Positions 52,508-60,250 of a DNA stretch of 64,000 nt are shown here, in pieces. The notes under the pieces are model-generated. The model saw nothing but the letters and a program-made list of their open reading frames with translations, made no database searches and was not told the DNA's origin. Origin of the DNA: CAWDPQ01 sp049642465 (GTDB taxonomy: Bacteria > Acidobacteriota > Vicinamibacteria > Vicinamibacterales > 2-12-FULL-66-21); NCBI GenBank assembly GCA_049642465.1, contig JBAROV010000050.1, forward strand, positions 1 through 64,000. Reading direction: 5' to 3'. The position numbers and the translations under genes are program-made. Numbering within the stretch: position 1 is the first letter of the stretch; the number at the start of each line of letters is the position of its first letter.

Positions 52508-52957
52508 GTGAGTCTGCTTCTCCTGCTTCGCCATCACGGGCCTCCATATCATCTGTCGTTGCTCGATGTCGCCGAAAGCCTGGTAACGGACCAGCGCAAT
52601 GCGGAGATCGTCGTAGTGACAGCACAGATGGCCTGCGAAATCCAAATCGAGCTCGCATTCGCCAAGGTGATGGCTGCACGCAGTCTTGGCGACGTGGTGG
52701 CAAAGTCCATCCTCGACTTGCTACCGAGTCGGAATATTGCGAATGAAAGGGTGCGGCGGCTCTATACAGCACTCAGTGGCGACAGCATCCAGCATCAAGC
52801 ATTTTGGCCCGCCTACGTCGAACTCTCGCGTCTGCGCAATCGAGTGATTCACAGCGGCGCTCGCGCGACGCTTCAGGAAGCGCGGGCGGCCATCGAGGCT
52901 GCGCGCGAACTCACGAGCCACGTCAGCGCTTTGTTGGCGCGCCCGGAATGGCGTTGA
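52508..52957 (+). CDS. HEPN-like domain protein
   Basis: 149 residues from GTG 52508. An all-helical protein with RNRVIH at ~110-115, the Rx4H motif of HEPN RNases, in the usual context (ELSRLRNRVIHSGARAT). HEPN toxins cleave RNA in many toxin-antitoxin and defence systems. It converges with the cyclase-like gene at 52993, 35 bp apart. Upstream residues are helical (EIVVVTAQMACEIQIEL). No antitoxin of the MNT type was seen. Confidence 0.6.
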   Translation: MSLLLLLRHHGPPYHLSLLDVAESLVTDQRNAEIVVVTAQMACEIQIELAFAKVMAARSLGDVVAKSILDLLPSRNIANERVRRLYTALSGDSIQHQAFWPAYVELSRLRNRVIHSGARATLQEARAAIEAARELTSHVSALLARPEWR

Positions 52958-52992
52958 GCAGCCCAGGCGCACCGGCCGCTTTACGTCGCATT

Positions 52993-53745
52993 TCAGGCTT
53001 GAGCTGTTTTGCTGAACCCAGTCTTCTCACAATGATCGAAGAACTCGATCGCGTGAAAGTATTTCGACTCGGCGCCGGCCGGTACTGGCTGTGTGCCGAG
53101 AACGCCGAGGAGAGTGGCCCGAGCGCGCACGGCGTCCTTCTGGTGGGTGAGATAGAGCGTCTTGGGCCAGTTGACGGCCTTCAGGTGCATCCTGCTCTTG
53201 TCTTTAAGGGGAACGTTGTAATCGAGCAGGACGTGATCGAGCGCCTCGGGTTTTTCGCACAGCAGGGATCGTACAAAGACTGTGGCCTGGGGTGTGGTGT
53301 GGATCCCGATCCAATCGGCGCGCGTATACCAAGCCGCAGCGTCGCTGATCGCTGGCCCCATGACGGTGTTTGTTTGTTCATCCGCTCTGTAGAGTTCGCC
53401 GATTGCAAGCGCACCGCGAAAGAAGATGCGCTGCCTCAAGAAGTACGCCTCGACTGTCCGTAAGAGCCCGCAGAAGCCGTTGATGTCGTCGGTATTCAAA
53501 GGCTCGCGACGCACGTACGTCAGTACTACGGTATCGCTAAAGATAAATCGCATGAGGCCGCTTTTGTCGATCCGGAAACTGGCGGTGGTAGCGGTTTCGT
53601 TCAGCAGCTTCATCACCTGATCGCGCGCCTGGAGGAATCGATCTGCCTCTTCACGCGAGTAGACGGCTGCGCCTAGTGCGTCGAGAACCGCTACCACACC
53701 CTGAACGGGCTCGGCGGGGGAACCGACCGACGTGTTGGCGGGCAT
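52993..53745 (-). CDS. Class III nucleotidyl cyclase-like protein
   Basis: 250 residues from ATG 53745; an upstream ATG adds 35 unlikely residues. The order of motifs fits a class III cyclase catalytic domain: VVAVLDALGAAVY with metal Asp22, FIFSDTVVLTYV with metal Asp71, then RGALAIGELY and VMGPAISDAAAWY (~130). Substrate-specifying residues were not assigned, so adenylate, guanylate or uridylate activity cannot be told apart. It may make a signal for a nearby effector (inference). Confidence 0.55.
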   Translation of the reverse strand: MPANTSVGSPAEPVQGVVAVLDALGAAVYSREEADRFLQARDQVMKLLNETATTASFRIDKSGLMRFIFSDTVVLTYVRREPLNTDDINGFCGLLRTVEAYFLRQRIFFRGALAIGELYRADEQTNTVMGPAISDAAAWYTRADWIGIHTTPQATVFVRSLLCEKPEALDHVLLDYNVPLKDKSRMHLKAVNWPKTLYLTHQKDAVRARATLLGVLGTQPVPAGAESKYFHAIEFFDHCEKTGFSKTAQA

Positions 53746-53827
53746 GCGCCAGCATTTTACAGTGCGGTTTGGATCCTGAGACCATCGCCCTCTCGGCCGC
53801 TTAAAACCTAACGGCCAATGCCTGCAC

Positions 53828-53866
53828 CCCTGCAAACTTGCAGGGATCAAATTTTCACCCCTGCAA
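53828..53866. promoter_or_regulatory. Palindrome and half-site between divergent genes
   Basis: CCCTGCAA (53828-53835) and TTGCAGGG (53838-53845) form a perfect palindrome with a 2-nt centre; another half-site CCCTGCAA is at 53859-53866. Located between the cyclase-like gene and the gene at 53905, it may be an operator. Confidence 0.4.
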
Positions 53867-53904
53867 CTCGCGCACGCGAACGGTTGCTCGATTACGATGC
53901 GGGC

Positions 53905-54456
53905 ATGCCGGAAGTCACACTCACGCGCAAGGAACTCTACACGCTCGTCTGGTCGGAGTCGCTATTCAAACTCTCGAAGCGCTTCGACCTATCCGACGTC
54001 GGCCTGCGAAAGCTCTGCGAACGGCACCGCGTGCCCGTACCGTGGCGGGGTTATTGGGCGCAGAAGGCCGCTAGCCAGCGTGTCTTTCCTGCGCCACTCA
54101 TTGACGCTCCAGGATTGCGCGATCAGAAGATCGTTCTTCAAGAACGTCAACCGAACGCTGCCGCCGCCGAATCGGCACCGTTGCCGCCGGAGATCGCCTT
54201 TGAGCGCGATCCTGCGAACCTCATCGTCGTAGAAGGCCAGAAGCCGATTGCTCACCCGCTCGTTCGCCGGAGAGCCGAAGAATTCCGCCGGAGCGACGCG
54301 GCTTCAGATCGCGACGTGTTCTACAAAGGGCGGCGGTGCATCAGCATTGGTGTGTCGCGCTGCCTACGTTCGCGTGCACTCCGAATCTTTGAGGCCCTCA
54401 TATATGCCCTCGAAGCTCGCGGCTATGCCATTGCTGTGAACGACGCACGCGCGTGA
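53905..54456 (+). CDS. RGYWA-type island protein, N-terminal part (split gene)
   Basis: 183 residues from ATG 53905. TLTRKELYTLVWSESLFKL then SDVGLRKLCERHRVPVP and RGYWAQKAA match a family of proteins found in genomic islands (recall), with a HTH-like N-terminus. Its end (RGYAIAVNDARA) is where the family continues in the frame of the next gene. The stop overlaps that gene's GTG. See 54453. Confidence 0.65.
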   Translation: MPEVTLTRKELYTLVWSESLFKLSKRFDLSDVGLRKLCERHRVPVPWRGYWAQKAASQRVFPAPLIDAPGLRDQKIVLQERQPNAAAAESAPLPPEIAFERDPANLIVVEGQKPIAHPLVRRRAEEFRRSDAASDRDVFYKGRRCISIGVSRCLRSRALRIFEALIYALEARGYAIAVNDARA

Positions 54457-55292
54457 CCGTCCTTGGTCAGGCGGTCAAAATTCATTTGGGAGAGCTAGCC
54501 CGTCGCGTACCTGCTGAGCCCAAAAAGTACAGCACCAGACGTTACAAGACTGAGCTGACAGGTCGGCTCGGCCTCTTTGTCGACTCTTGGAGCGGGTTGC
54601 GTCCCGCCGCAACCGACGGGAAGGCGCAGCGACTAGAAACCCGCCTGAATCATTTCATTGAATCGATCGTACGCCGTGCGCTGGTGCTCAACGCGAGGGA
54701 CGCTGAACTGGCGCGCCGGCATGACCTGAGGCAGCAAGAGGCAAAGCGCCGCACCGACGCGAACAACCGGACCTACATCGAGGCGGGCCGCCACGATCAC
54801 TTTGACAAGCTGGTCGACTATTGGGTTCGTGCGCGAGAGCGGAGGGCGTTCCTGGCACGGCTTCGTGAGGTCGCGGGCGAGGTGACGCCGGAATCCGAAA
54901 TCGGCTGCTGGCTTGCGTGGGCCGAAGGCTTCGCTCGTGCCCCCGATCCACTCGCTCGTTTCTCCGAACGTGGCAAGACTCTGAAGGTTTATTACTACGA
55001 TCCAGGGTTTGGGTTGGTCGCCAAGCGCATCGAGGGTTTTACCGACCCTCATCCAACACCGGATCAGAAACGCGGTGCACTGATCGGCATCACGCTGACC
55101 AGTGCGCCCCCGGACAACTTCGAACACGCGATCGAGTTTGAACTTGCCCTGGATGACATATTGCCGTACGAGACTACAGAACCGGGTTGGGTTCCACGTC
55201 TGTTTGTGGTGCCAGCGCGCGTACTGAACGCTGCGCTCGTGATCGGTTCGACGAAGTCAGATGCCGGCGGTGCTGCTGTAGTTGGAGCCTGA
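54453..55292 (+). CDS. RGYWA-type island protein, C-terminal part (split gene)
   Basis: 279 residues from GTG 54453, overlapping the preceding stop (GTGA). TVLGQAVKIHLGELARRVP continues the family directly, then TGRLGLFVDSWSG and a helical region (NHFIESIVRRALVLNARDAEL). The shift lies in a CG run (GCACGCGCGTGA). Either two coupled polypeptides are made, or a 2-nt slip (real or sequencing) has split one gene of about 460 residues. Confidence 0.65.
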   Translation: MTVLGQAVKIHLGELARRVPAEPKKYSTRRYKTELTGRLGLFVDSWSGLRPAATDGKAQRLETRLNHFIESIVRRALVLNARDAELARRHDLRQQEAKRRTDANNRTYIEAGRHDHFDKLVDYWVRARERRAFLARLREVAGEVTPESEIGCWLAWAEGFARAPDPLARFSERGKTLKVYYYDPGFGLVAKRIEGFTDPHPTPDQKRGALIGITLTSAPPDNFEHAIEFELALDDILPYETTEPGWVPRLFVVPARVLNAALVIGSTKSDAGGAAVVGA

Positions 55293-55486
55293 CTGCGTGA
55301 TCATGCACGCGCAGTGATAGCAAGAACTGTATCAGGCTTGAGAAATTTTCATATAGCTGGGAGAAACCCCACACGACCGGGCGCTAAAGGTCGGGGGATC
55401 CGTAAAAGGGCGAACCGGGGGGGGTACGTGCGGACGGCAGGATCCCTGCGGCCGCGCGGATTGCCCGCGAAACGTGCGAGGAGCGG
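55293..55486. other. Intergenic stretch, nothing recognised
   Basis: Between the split gene and the leftward small genes. Contains GGGGATCC-like and G-rich runs but no recognised feature. Confidence 0.3.
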
Positions 55487-55549
55487 TTAGGAGCTGCGCG
55501 GAGCTGAGGGGCTGGCCGAGGTGAGGTAGGGAAAAGAAGAGGGCAGCAT
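55487..55549 (-). CDS. Possible mini-protein with shared leader
   Basis: 20 residues after the ribosome-site-plus-start box GGCAGGCTGACAATG, which is identical to the box before the gene at 55835. The duplication of the initiation box suggests real expression, but the frame is very short. Confidence 0.25.
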   Translation of the reverse strand: MLPSSFPYLTSASPSAPRSS

Positions 55550-55595
55550 TGTCAGCCTGCCCCTGTCTGGCGGGAACGTCGCGCGCGTGCGCGCG

Positions 55596-55751
55596 TTACG
55601 TTGTTGCTGCCGGGATACGCTGCCGTGACGCGAATGAGAGCAGGATGCTGCGGGACTCAGTTCGATTGATAGTAACCAGGCGCGCACCGGAGGCGTGCAC
55701 GCGGACAACGCGGGTGTGCTGGCGAGGCGTCGGCCGGTTGCGGTTGATCAT
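55596..55751 (-). CDS. Small basic protein
   Basis: 51 residues from ATG 55751, with AAAGGA 8 nt upstream. Basic (MINRNRPTPRQHTRVVRVHA), no family recognised. Lies in the leftward early operon downstream of the operator-controlled promoter. Confidence 0.4.
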   Translation of the reverse strand: MINRNRPTPRQHTRVVRVHASGARLVTINRTESRSILLSFASRQRIPAATT

Positions 55752-55834
55752 CGGAACGTCCTTTCTGACTTGTTTGGCATGGAAGAGGGTGCCGGGGGAA
55801 CGTGTGTGCGGCGCTCCCCCGGCTGTAGGCGGGT

Positions 55835-56035
55835 TTACCGGGAGCGAGTCGGGATCGGGAGGTATCCGAGCGCGGTCAGCTCCGCGCGAAGCGGAGTCAG
55901 CAGAAACGATGCCGGGAGTTTCGAGACGATCGACGCGGTCAACGCGAGCGTGCTATCGGCGCGCAGGAACGCGCGCGCAGCAACGGACTCGGGAACCGGA
56001 ACGGAGAGGTTGAACGCCCATCGCGGAGTTGCCAT
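55835..56035 (-). CDS. Small early protein of the element
   Basis: 66 residues from ATG 56035 (box GGCAGGCTGACAATG). FNLSVPVPESVAARAFLRADS then VSKLPASFLLTPLRAEL, probably helical. No family recognised. First gene after the operator-covered leftward promoter, so likely under control of the XRE repressor. Confidence 0.5.
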   Translation of the reverse strand: MATPRWAFNLSVPVPESVAARAFLRADSTLALTASIVSKLPASFLLTPLRAELTALGYLPIPTRSR

Positions 56036-56094
56036 TGTCAGCCTGCCTTTCGTGTGGGTTGAGTGTGTTGGGACGTGTGAACATTGGGTGCGTG

Positions 56095-56175
56095 TATTGC
56101 CGACGGCAATATTTGCTGATGGCAATATAGGTCCGTGCGTCCGTTGTGTCAAGCGGAAAGCATTGCTGACGGCAA
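56095..56175 (-). promoter_or_regulatory. Leftward promoter with three operators
   Basis: On the minus strand TTGACA (56152-56147), 17-nt spacer, TATATT (56129-56124). The operators are TATTGCCGACGGCAATA (56095-56111, a perfect palindrome), TTGCTGATGGCAA (56113-56125, overlapping the -10) and TTGCTGACGGCAA (56163-56175). Same palindrome type as upstream of the XRE gene at 57400. Confidence 0.7.
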
Positions 56176-56514
56176 ACTATATTTTTGCCGCAGGAGTCTC
56201 AATCAGTAGGTATCTGGCGTCTCATTTGCAGGGTTCTTCTGGTTTGGCAGTCGCATCCTTCAACAGTCCGGACGATGGGCGTAGCGGTCAACGGTCGCGG
56301 CCGAATGCGGCGGACGTGTGTCCGCGCTCAGTCGCCGGAGTCTGCTCGGCCCCTCGCGAGCAGGAACGCAGGCGGGGGACCGGGACCGGGATTACGGTGT
56401 TCAGGTGCGACTCGCGGCCAGTGCGCGCAACGGTTCAACTCGTTTGCGCGAGCACGAAGGATCCCCGGCCGGCGGGGCGGGCGGTCGCGAACGGTGTCGA
56501 GCAGAAGAGGAAAC
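56176..56514. other. Intergenic stretch, nothing recognised
   Basis: About 340 bases between the operator block and the lipoprotein gene. A further half-operator (TTGCCGC at 56185) lies at its left end. No coding frame with a start signal was accepted. Confidence 0.35.
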
Positions 56515-56934
56515 GTGCGTAGGGCTGCGCTCGCTGCGTTGCTCGCACTGATGGTCGCCTGTGGCGGATCGCCCACGCGGCCAACGCAATCGGGACCGCC
56601 GCCGGGCGCTCCGCGTGCGCGCCTCGTTGCCGTACCGGATCAGCAGCTCGCGTTCCCTGATTGGCCGTGTCCTACCGGCGAGTGCCGCTACGGCTTTGAC
56701 TTCCGCAATGAGGGGCCGGACTGCGCGACGAGGATTGCCGGCACGCTGAAGGTATTCAACGCGGACCAGACGACACAACTTGCGATGGATGAGTGGACGA
56801 TCGATCCGACGAAACGTGTGCAGCCGCAGGAGACGGTGCGCGTGGAGGACGGGCCGCTGCCGTTCAGTGTCCTATCAGGCTTGGATGGGCGCTTTACGGT
56901 GGCGTTCGAGTTTGACGCCGTGCGGTGCTTGTAA
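56515..56934 (+). CDS. Small lipoprotein
   Basis: 139 residues from GTG 56515 (AGAGGAAAC upstream). Lipoprotein signal: AALAALLALMVACGG. The mature part has a Pro-rich linker then a beta-rich domain with four Cys (DWPCPTGECRYGFDF, GPDCATRIAG). Possibly an Ig-like adhesive fold. Cargo of the element. Confidence 0.6.
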   Translation: MRRAALAALLALMVACGGSPTRPTQSGPPPGAPRARLVAVPDQQLAFPDWPCPTGECRYGFDFRNEGPDCATRIAGTLKVFNADQTTQLAMDEWTIDPTKRVQPQETVRVEDGPLPFSVLSGLDGRFTVAFEFDAVRCL

Positions 56935-57057
56935 GCTATCCGTCACCAGCCCGGATCACAATTCTCTCCGCGCGGCTGGCACACCTCGTGCTGGGTAGCC
57001 CCTAAACGCACGGACGCAACCGTACAGCGCCCGCGCCGAACCCGGAAGGATCGAGGA

Positions 57058-57300
57058 ATGACACCAGACCACACATCTGCGGCGGCGGCGGAGCCCGCGC
57101 GCGTGCCGTCGCCTTGGCTCACGGTGGCCGCGGCAGCCGACTACGCGGCCGTTTCGACTGACACCATTTACTTCGCGTGCGGGCGCGGCGAGCTGCGGCA
57201 CGTGCGCGTGGGAGGCCGGCGGAGCATTCGGCTGCGGGCGGAGTGGATCGACGCGTGGCTGGAGCGTGGAGCGAACAGGGAAGCGAAGCGTCTGCAGTGA
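57058..57300 (+). CDS. Excisionase-like DNA-binding protein (MerR/HTH_17 fold)
   Basis: 80 residues. LTVAAAADYAAVSTDTIYF then RGELRHVRVGGRRSIRL and AEWIDAWLERG are the winged-helix signature of HTH_17 proteins that serve as excisionases of integrative elements. Located between the operators and the repressor, on the same strand as integrase. Probably directs excision. Confidence 0.75.
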   Translation: MTPDHTSAAAAEPARVPSPWLTVAAAADYAAVSTDTIYFACGRGELRHVRVGGRRSIRLRAEWIDAWLERGANREAKRLQ

Positions 57301-57331
57301 GCAACGCCCCCACGAAACGTCTGAGCGGCCG

Positions 57332-57385
57332 TTGACAACCGTGGCCGTGGATCCTATATTGCCGTCGGTATATTGCCGTAAGGTG
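57332..57385 (+). promoter_or_regulatory. Repressor promoter overlapped by operators
   Basis: TTGACA (57332-57337), 17-nt spacer, TATATT (57355-57360). Operator-like TTGCCGTCGGTAT (57359-57371) overlaps the -10 edge and TTGCCGTAAGGTG (57373-57385) follows, before ATG 57400. Same palindrome type as the leftward promoter, implying the XRE protein controls itself and the early genes. Confidence 0.7.
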
Positions 57386-57399
57386 GGTAAACGCGCCGC

Positions 57400-57636
57400 A
57401 TGAGAACGAAACGCCCGAAGGGCCAGCGACCGGAGTTGGCGACAGCGGCCGAAGCGTGGAAGCGCCGCCGGACGAACCTCGGACTGACGCAGGCCGAGTT
57501 GGCCGAACTCCTCGGGGTCAAATGGAACACGGTGGCGCGCTACGAGACGGCGCAGCACGAGATCCCTGAGATGGCGATCAGGTTGTTGGGTTATATCGAG
57601 CGGGACGCGCGCGAGAAGCGCCGGAAGGAGCGGTAA
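57400..57636 (+). CDS. XRE-family repressor of the element
   Basis: 78 residues. KRRRTNLGLTQAELAELLGV then KWNTVARYETAQHEIPEM is a Cro/CI-type HTH. Palindromic TTGCCGWCGGCAA-like sites lie at its own promoter and at the divergent leftward early promoter, as for a lysogeny-type switch. AAGGAG near its stop serves the integrase. Confidence 0.8.
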   Translation: MRTKRPKGQRPELATAAEAWKRRRTNLGLTQAELAELLGVKWNTVARYETAQHEIPEMAIRLLGYIERDAREKRRKER

Positions 57637-57646
57637 GGGTACGGGC

Positions 57647-59023
57647 CTGCACAAGCGCTGCGAGCACAAGGCCCGCGCGCGCGATCGCTGCGCGCACCCG
57701 TGGCACGGGTCGTTCCAGCACCGCGGCACGCTGCACCGGGTCAGCCTCGGCAAGTGGGCCAATGAGGACATCACGTCCAAGGCCCAGGCGCAGGCGATTT
57801 ATGAGCGGTTTCGGGCCGCCGTCCGCGCCGGGCGTTTCACGCGGGAGCGGGAGGAGCCGGCGGCTGCTGGGATGACCTTCAATGCACTCGCGGATCTCTA
57901 CGTCGAGCGGTACATCGAACCCAACCGGCTCAGTTCGGCGGACACGATCGGGAGTCGGCTAGCGCCGCTACGAGCACACTTCGGCACGCGACCGATCGCC
58001 GACATTCGCACAGCAGACGTGGAGGATTTCATCGCGACGTTGAAGGCGCCTGCGCTGCTGGCTCCGCACCATAAGACGCCGCGCATTCGACGACCGGCAA
58101 CGATCAACCGATACCTGTCGCTGCTGCGGCATATGTTCAATTGGGCGGTGGGACGGGAGTACCTGGAGCGCACCCCGTTCCGGCGCGGCAACGCGACGCT
58201 CATCAGGCAGGAGCCGGAGGACAACCGCCGGCACCGCCGCATCCGTCCCGAGGAAGAGCGCGCCCTGATCGACGCGTCGGCGCCGCACCTGAAGCTGTTG
58301 ATCATCACGGCCCTCGATACGGGCATGCGACGCGGCGAAATGCTCGCCCTGACGTGGAGCGACATTGACGCGCGACCCGGCTGGATTCGGCTGAGAGGGG
58401 AGACGACGAAGTCGGGGAAAACCCGGTGGGTGCCGATCTCGACGGTGCGCCTGCAGGCGGTGCTTAACTTCCTACGGCTGGACGCCGCCGGAAAGCGGAA
58501 GCCTGGGAATGCGCCAGTGTTCAGTAACGCCGCCGGGGAGCCGATCCGGTACTACCAGACCGCCTTCCGCGCGGCCGTGCTGCGAGCGCACGGCGTCGAG
58601 CCTAGGCGCGCCGGAGAGAAGGGTGCGCGGCGCGTCGGCCGGCTCCGTGAGGACTGCCGGGAAGCGCTGCGGCGGATCGACCTCCGCTGGCACGATCTTC
58701 GGCACGAGTACGCTTCGCGGCTAGCCGAGCGCGGCACCCCGCTGTCGCAGATCCGCGACCTCCTCGGGCACCACTCGATCGTGACGACGGAGCGGTATGA
58801 CACGCAGACCTCCGAGGCGCTGATGACGGCTGTAAAGCGCCTCGACACTGGCGAAACCTTCACACCGCCTTCACAAAACGCCAACGAGGACCTAGCAACG
58901 GTCGCCGTGCACACCAATGAGACGAGCTGCAACTTGTCGGAGGAGAGTGAGTTGGGGAGTGGGGTGGATGACGGGGTTCGAACCCGCGACTTCCGGAGCC
59001 ACAGTCCGGCGCTCTACCGCTGA
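57647..59023 (+). CDS. Tyrosine-type site-specific integrase
   Basis: About 458 residues. The N-terminal part (KRCEHKARARDRC, FQHRGTLHRVSLGKW) and core DNA-binding domain (LADLYVERYIEPNRLSS) lead into the catalytic domain with DTGMRRGEML (Arg I), TKSGKTRWVP (Lys), WHDLRHEYAS (HxxR), LLGHHSIVTTERY (His and Tyr nucleophile). No ATG/GTG/TTG precedes the N-terminal homology in frame; CTG 57647 with AAGGG upstream is the best candidate (ATG 57872 would remove a conserved part). The last ~20 codons are the antisense tRNA-His. Confidence 0.8.
   Translation: MHKRCEHKARARDRCAHPWHGSFQHRGTLHRVSLGKWANEDITSKAQAQAIYERFRAAVRAGRFTREREEPAAAGMTFNALADLYVERYIEPNRLSSADTIGSRLAPLRAHFGTRPIADIRTADVEDFIATLKAPALLAPHHKTPRIRRPATINRYLSLLRHMFNWAVGREYLERTPFRRGNATLIRQEPEDNRRHRRIRPEEERALIDASAPHLKLLIITALDTGMRRGEMLALTWSDIDARPGWIRLRGETTKSGKTRWVPISTVRLQAVLNFLRLDAAGKRKPGNAPVFSNAAGEPIRYYQTAFRAAVLRAHGVEPRRAGEKGARRVGRLREDCREALRRIDLRWHDLRHEYASRLAERGTPLSQIRDLLGHHSIVTTERYDTQTSEALMTAVKRLDTGETFTPPSQNANEDLATVAVHTNETSCNLSEESELGSGVDDGVRTRDFRSHSPALYR
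58960..59006 (-). repeat. attR-side repeat inside tRNA-His
   Basis: Right copy of the 47-bp att repeat, within tRNA-His. It differs at 58969 (T) from the left copy (C at 38289). The crossover probably occurred within the perfect 37-bp part, 58970-59006 equivalent to 38290-38326. Confidence 0.85.
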
Positions 59024-59035
59024 GCTACACCCACC
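58960..59035 (-). tRNA. tRNA-His (anticodon GTG)
   Basis: Minus strand, complete cloverleaf with G-1, acceptor GTGGGTG pairing with CATCCAC, C73 and encoded CCA, D arm GCTC/GAGC, anticodon loop with GTG, T loop TTCGAAC. It is the integration site of the element, whose right repeat restores the 3' end. Confidence 0.93.
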
Positions 59036-59160
59036 ATTGAATTCGGTTCTGTCGCTTGTCAGTCGCTAGTCGCTGGTCGCTAGTCCACGTCTGACGCGTA
59101 TCAGTCGGTGGTCGCTGGTCAGCGACTGACCGAAACAATGATTGTACCAAAAAGGGAGAC

Positions 59161-60144
59161 TTAGAGGGCTTCGCGGGTCTGACGTTCGCGGCGCTGCTGG
59201 CGGCCTTCCATGTCTTTGAACGCGTCGGGGATTTCCACCAGTTCTCCTCGATCGATCCGGACGGCCGTGGCATACACGTGGTCGGCGCGAGTGCCTTTGG
59301 CGTCGTACATCAACGTATCCGCACGATGGATTAGTTCCGCGGCGAGCTTGCGCGCGACGCCGCGCCGCTCGATCACACTTCCGAGTCTCAGGCACACGAC
59401 GCCAACATCGACCTGGACCGGTCTCGAGGAGAGACGGCGATCATCGCGCGTCCAGTCGTGCGCCTGCACCGAATCCTTGAAGCGGTCGGCAATTTCGAAC
59501 GCTTCCGCGCAGCCAGGGAGATCCGGGATCAGGAAGCAGAACTCGTCGCCGCCAAATCGTGCGTGCAGATCTCTCGCCTCGCCGCCGCGTTCGAGCGCCA
59601 GGAAGTCCTCCGATCGAATCTGATCGGAGAGAATCCGCGCCACGCGCTCAATGATCCGGTCGCCGGTGGCGTGCCCGAACGTGTCGTTGTACCACTTGAA
59701 ACTGGTGATATCCACCACGCCGATGCCGCACCACCGGACTCGCTGTTCGACGGCCAGAAACGACTCCAGGCGCTCCATGAACCAGTCGAAATTCAGCAGT
59801 TTGGTTTTTGGATCGTGATGCGACTTTTCGGTGAGGTCCGCGACAACCTCCTCGAAGTACCGGGCGATGTTGCTGACGGTGACGTCTTTTTCCGTCATCT
59901 GCCGCTGCAGCCGCTCCATCTTGGCGGCAAACCCCTCCGAAAGCGCCCGAATGGCGTCGTGCTTGGACTCTTCGAGGAGCTGGCGTTGACGTGCCATGAC
60001 GTGCTCGATCGCCTGAAGGAGCTGGTGCGCGCGCGCCTCGTCGAGGCCGAATCGCATTCGGACCCACTCTCTCAGGTCCGCCGTGCTCCGGGGGAGGTCG
60101 GGAGTCCTCGAATCGTCGTTGGGGTCCAGCTGAACCGTGGCCAT
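59161..60144 (-). CDS. GGDEF diguanylate cyclase
   Basis: 327 residues. A helical N-terminal region (~35-105, coiled-coil-like) precedes the GGDEF domain: VVDITSFKWYNDTFGHATGD and ARFGGDEFCF (GGDEF at 198-202). Makes c-di-GMP. No RxxD inhibitory site was assigned. Lies at the end of the stressosome gene set, so is probably its output. Confidence 0.88.
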   Translation of the reverse strand: MATVQLDPNDDSRTPDLPRSTADLREWVRMRFGLDEARAHQLLQAIEHVMARQRQLLEESKHDAIRALSEGFAAKMERLQRQMTEKDVTVSNIARYFEEVVADLTEKSHHDPKTKLLNFDWFMERLESFLAVEQRVRWCGIGVVDITSFKWYNDTFGHATGDRIIERVARILSDQIRSEDFLALERGGEARDLHARFGGDEFCFLIPDLPGCAEAFEIADRFKDSVQAHDWTRDDRRLSSRPVQVDVGVVCLRLGSVIERRGVARKLAAELIHRADTLMYDAKGTRADHVYATAVRIDRGELVEIPDAFKDMEGRQQRRERQTREAL

Positions 60145-60250
60145 GATGCGAGAAATATGCGTATCAATCGCTGTGCCGTAATCGCGAGACGCGGCTTCCG
60201 CGGGAACTTCGGCTCAATTCGTCAGGAAATCGCCGTCTCTGGAACGGCGG

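Larger units (their letters stand above)
38327..59006. mobile_element. Integrative element in tRNA-His (about 20.7 kb)
   Basis: Bounded by direct repeats of the tRNA-His 3' portion: 38280-38326 on the left and 58960-59006 inside the intact tRNA on the right (one mismatch). The left copy is the original chromosomal end; the right copy, supplied by the element, restores the tRNA. The integrase lies next to the right end. Contents: regulator and excisionase-like genes, AAA+ ATPase, zinc-ribbon protein, small HTH proteins, tail-fibre-like proteins, likely defence or effector genes, secreted cargo. No terminase, portal, capsid or conjugation gene was seen. Confidence 0.85.

Noticed and set aside
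38327..59006. Element considered a complete prophage
   Set aside because: No terminase, portal, capsid or lysis gene was recognised and there is no room for a full virion set.
59040..59130. Short repeats of GTCGCTGGTC type beside tRNA-His
   Set aside because: Irregular and short; no clear function beyond intergenic repeats.
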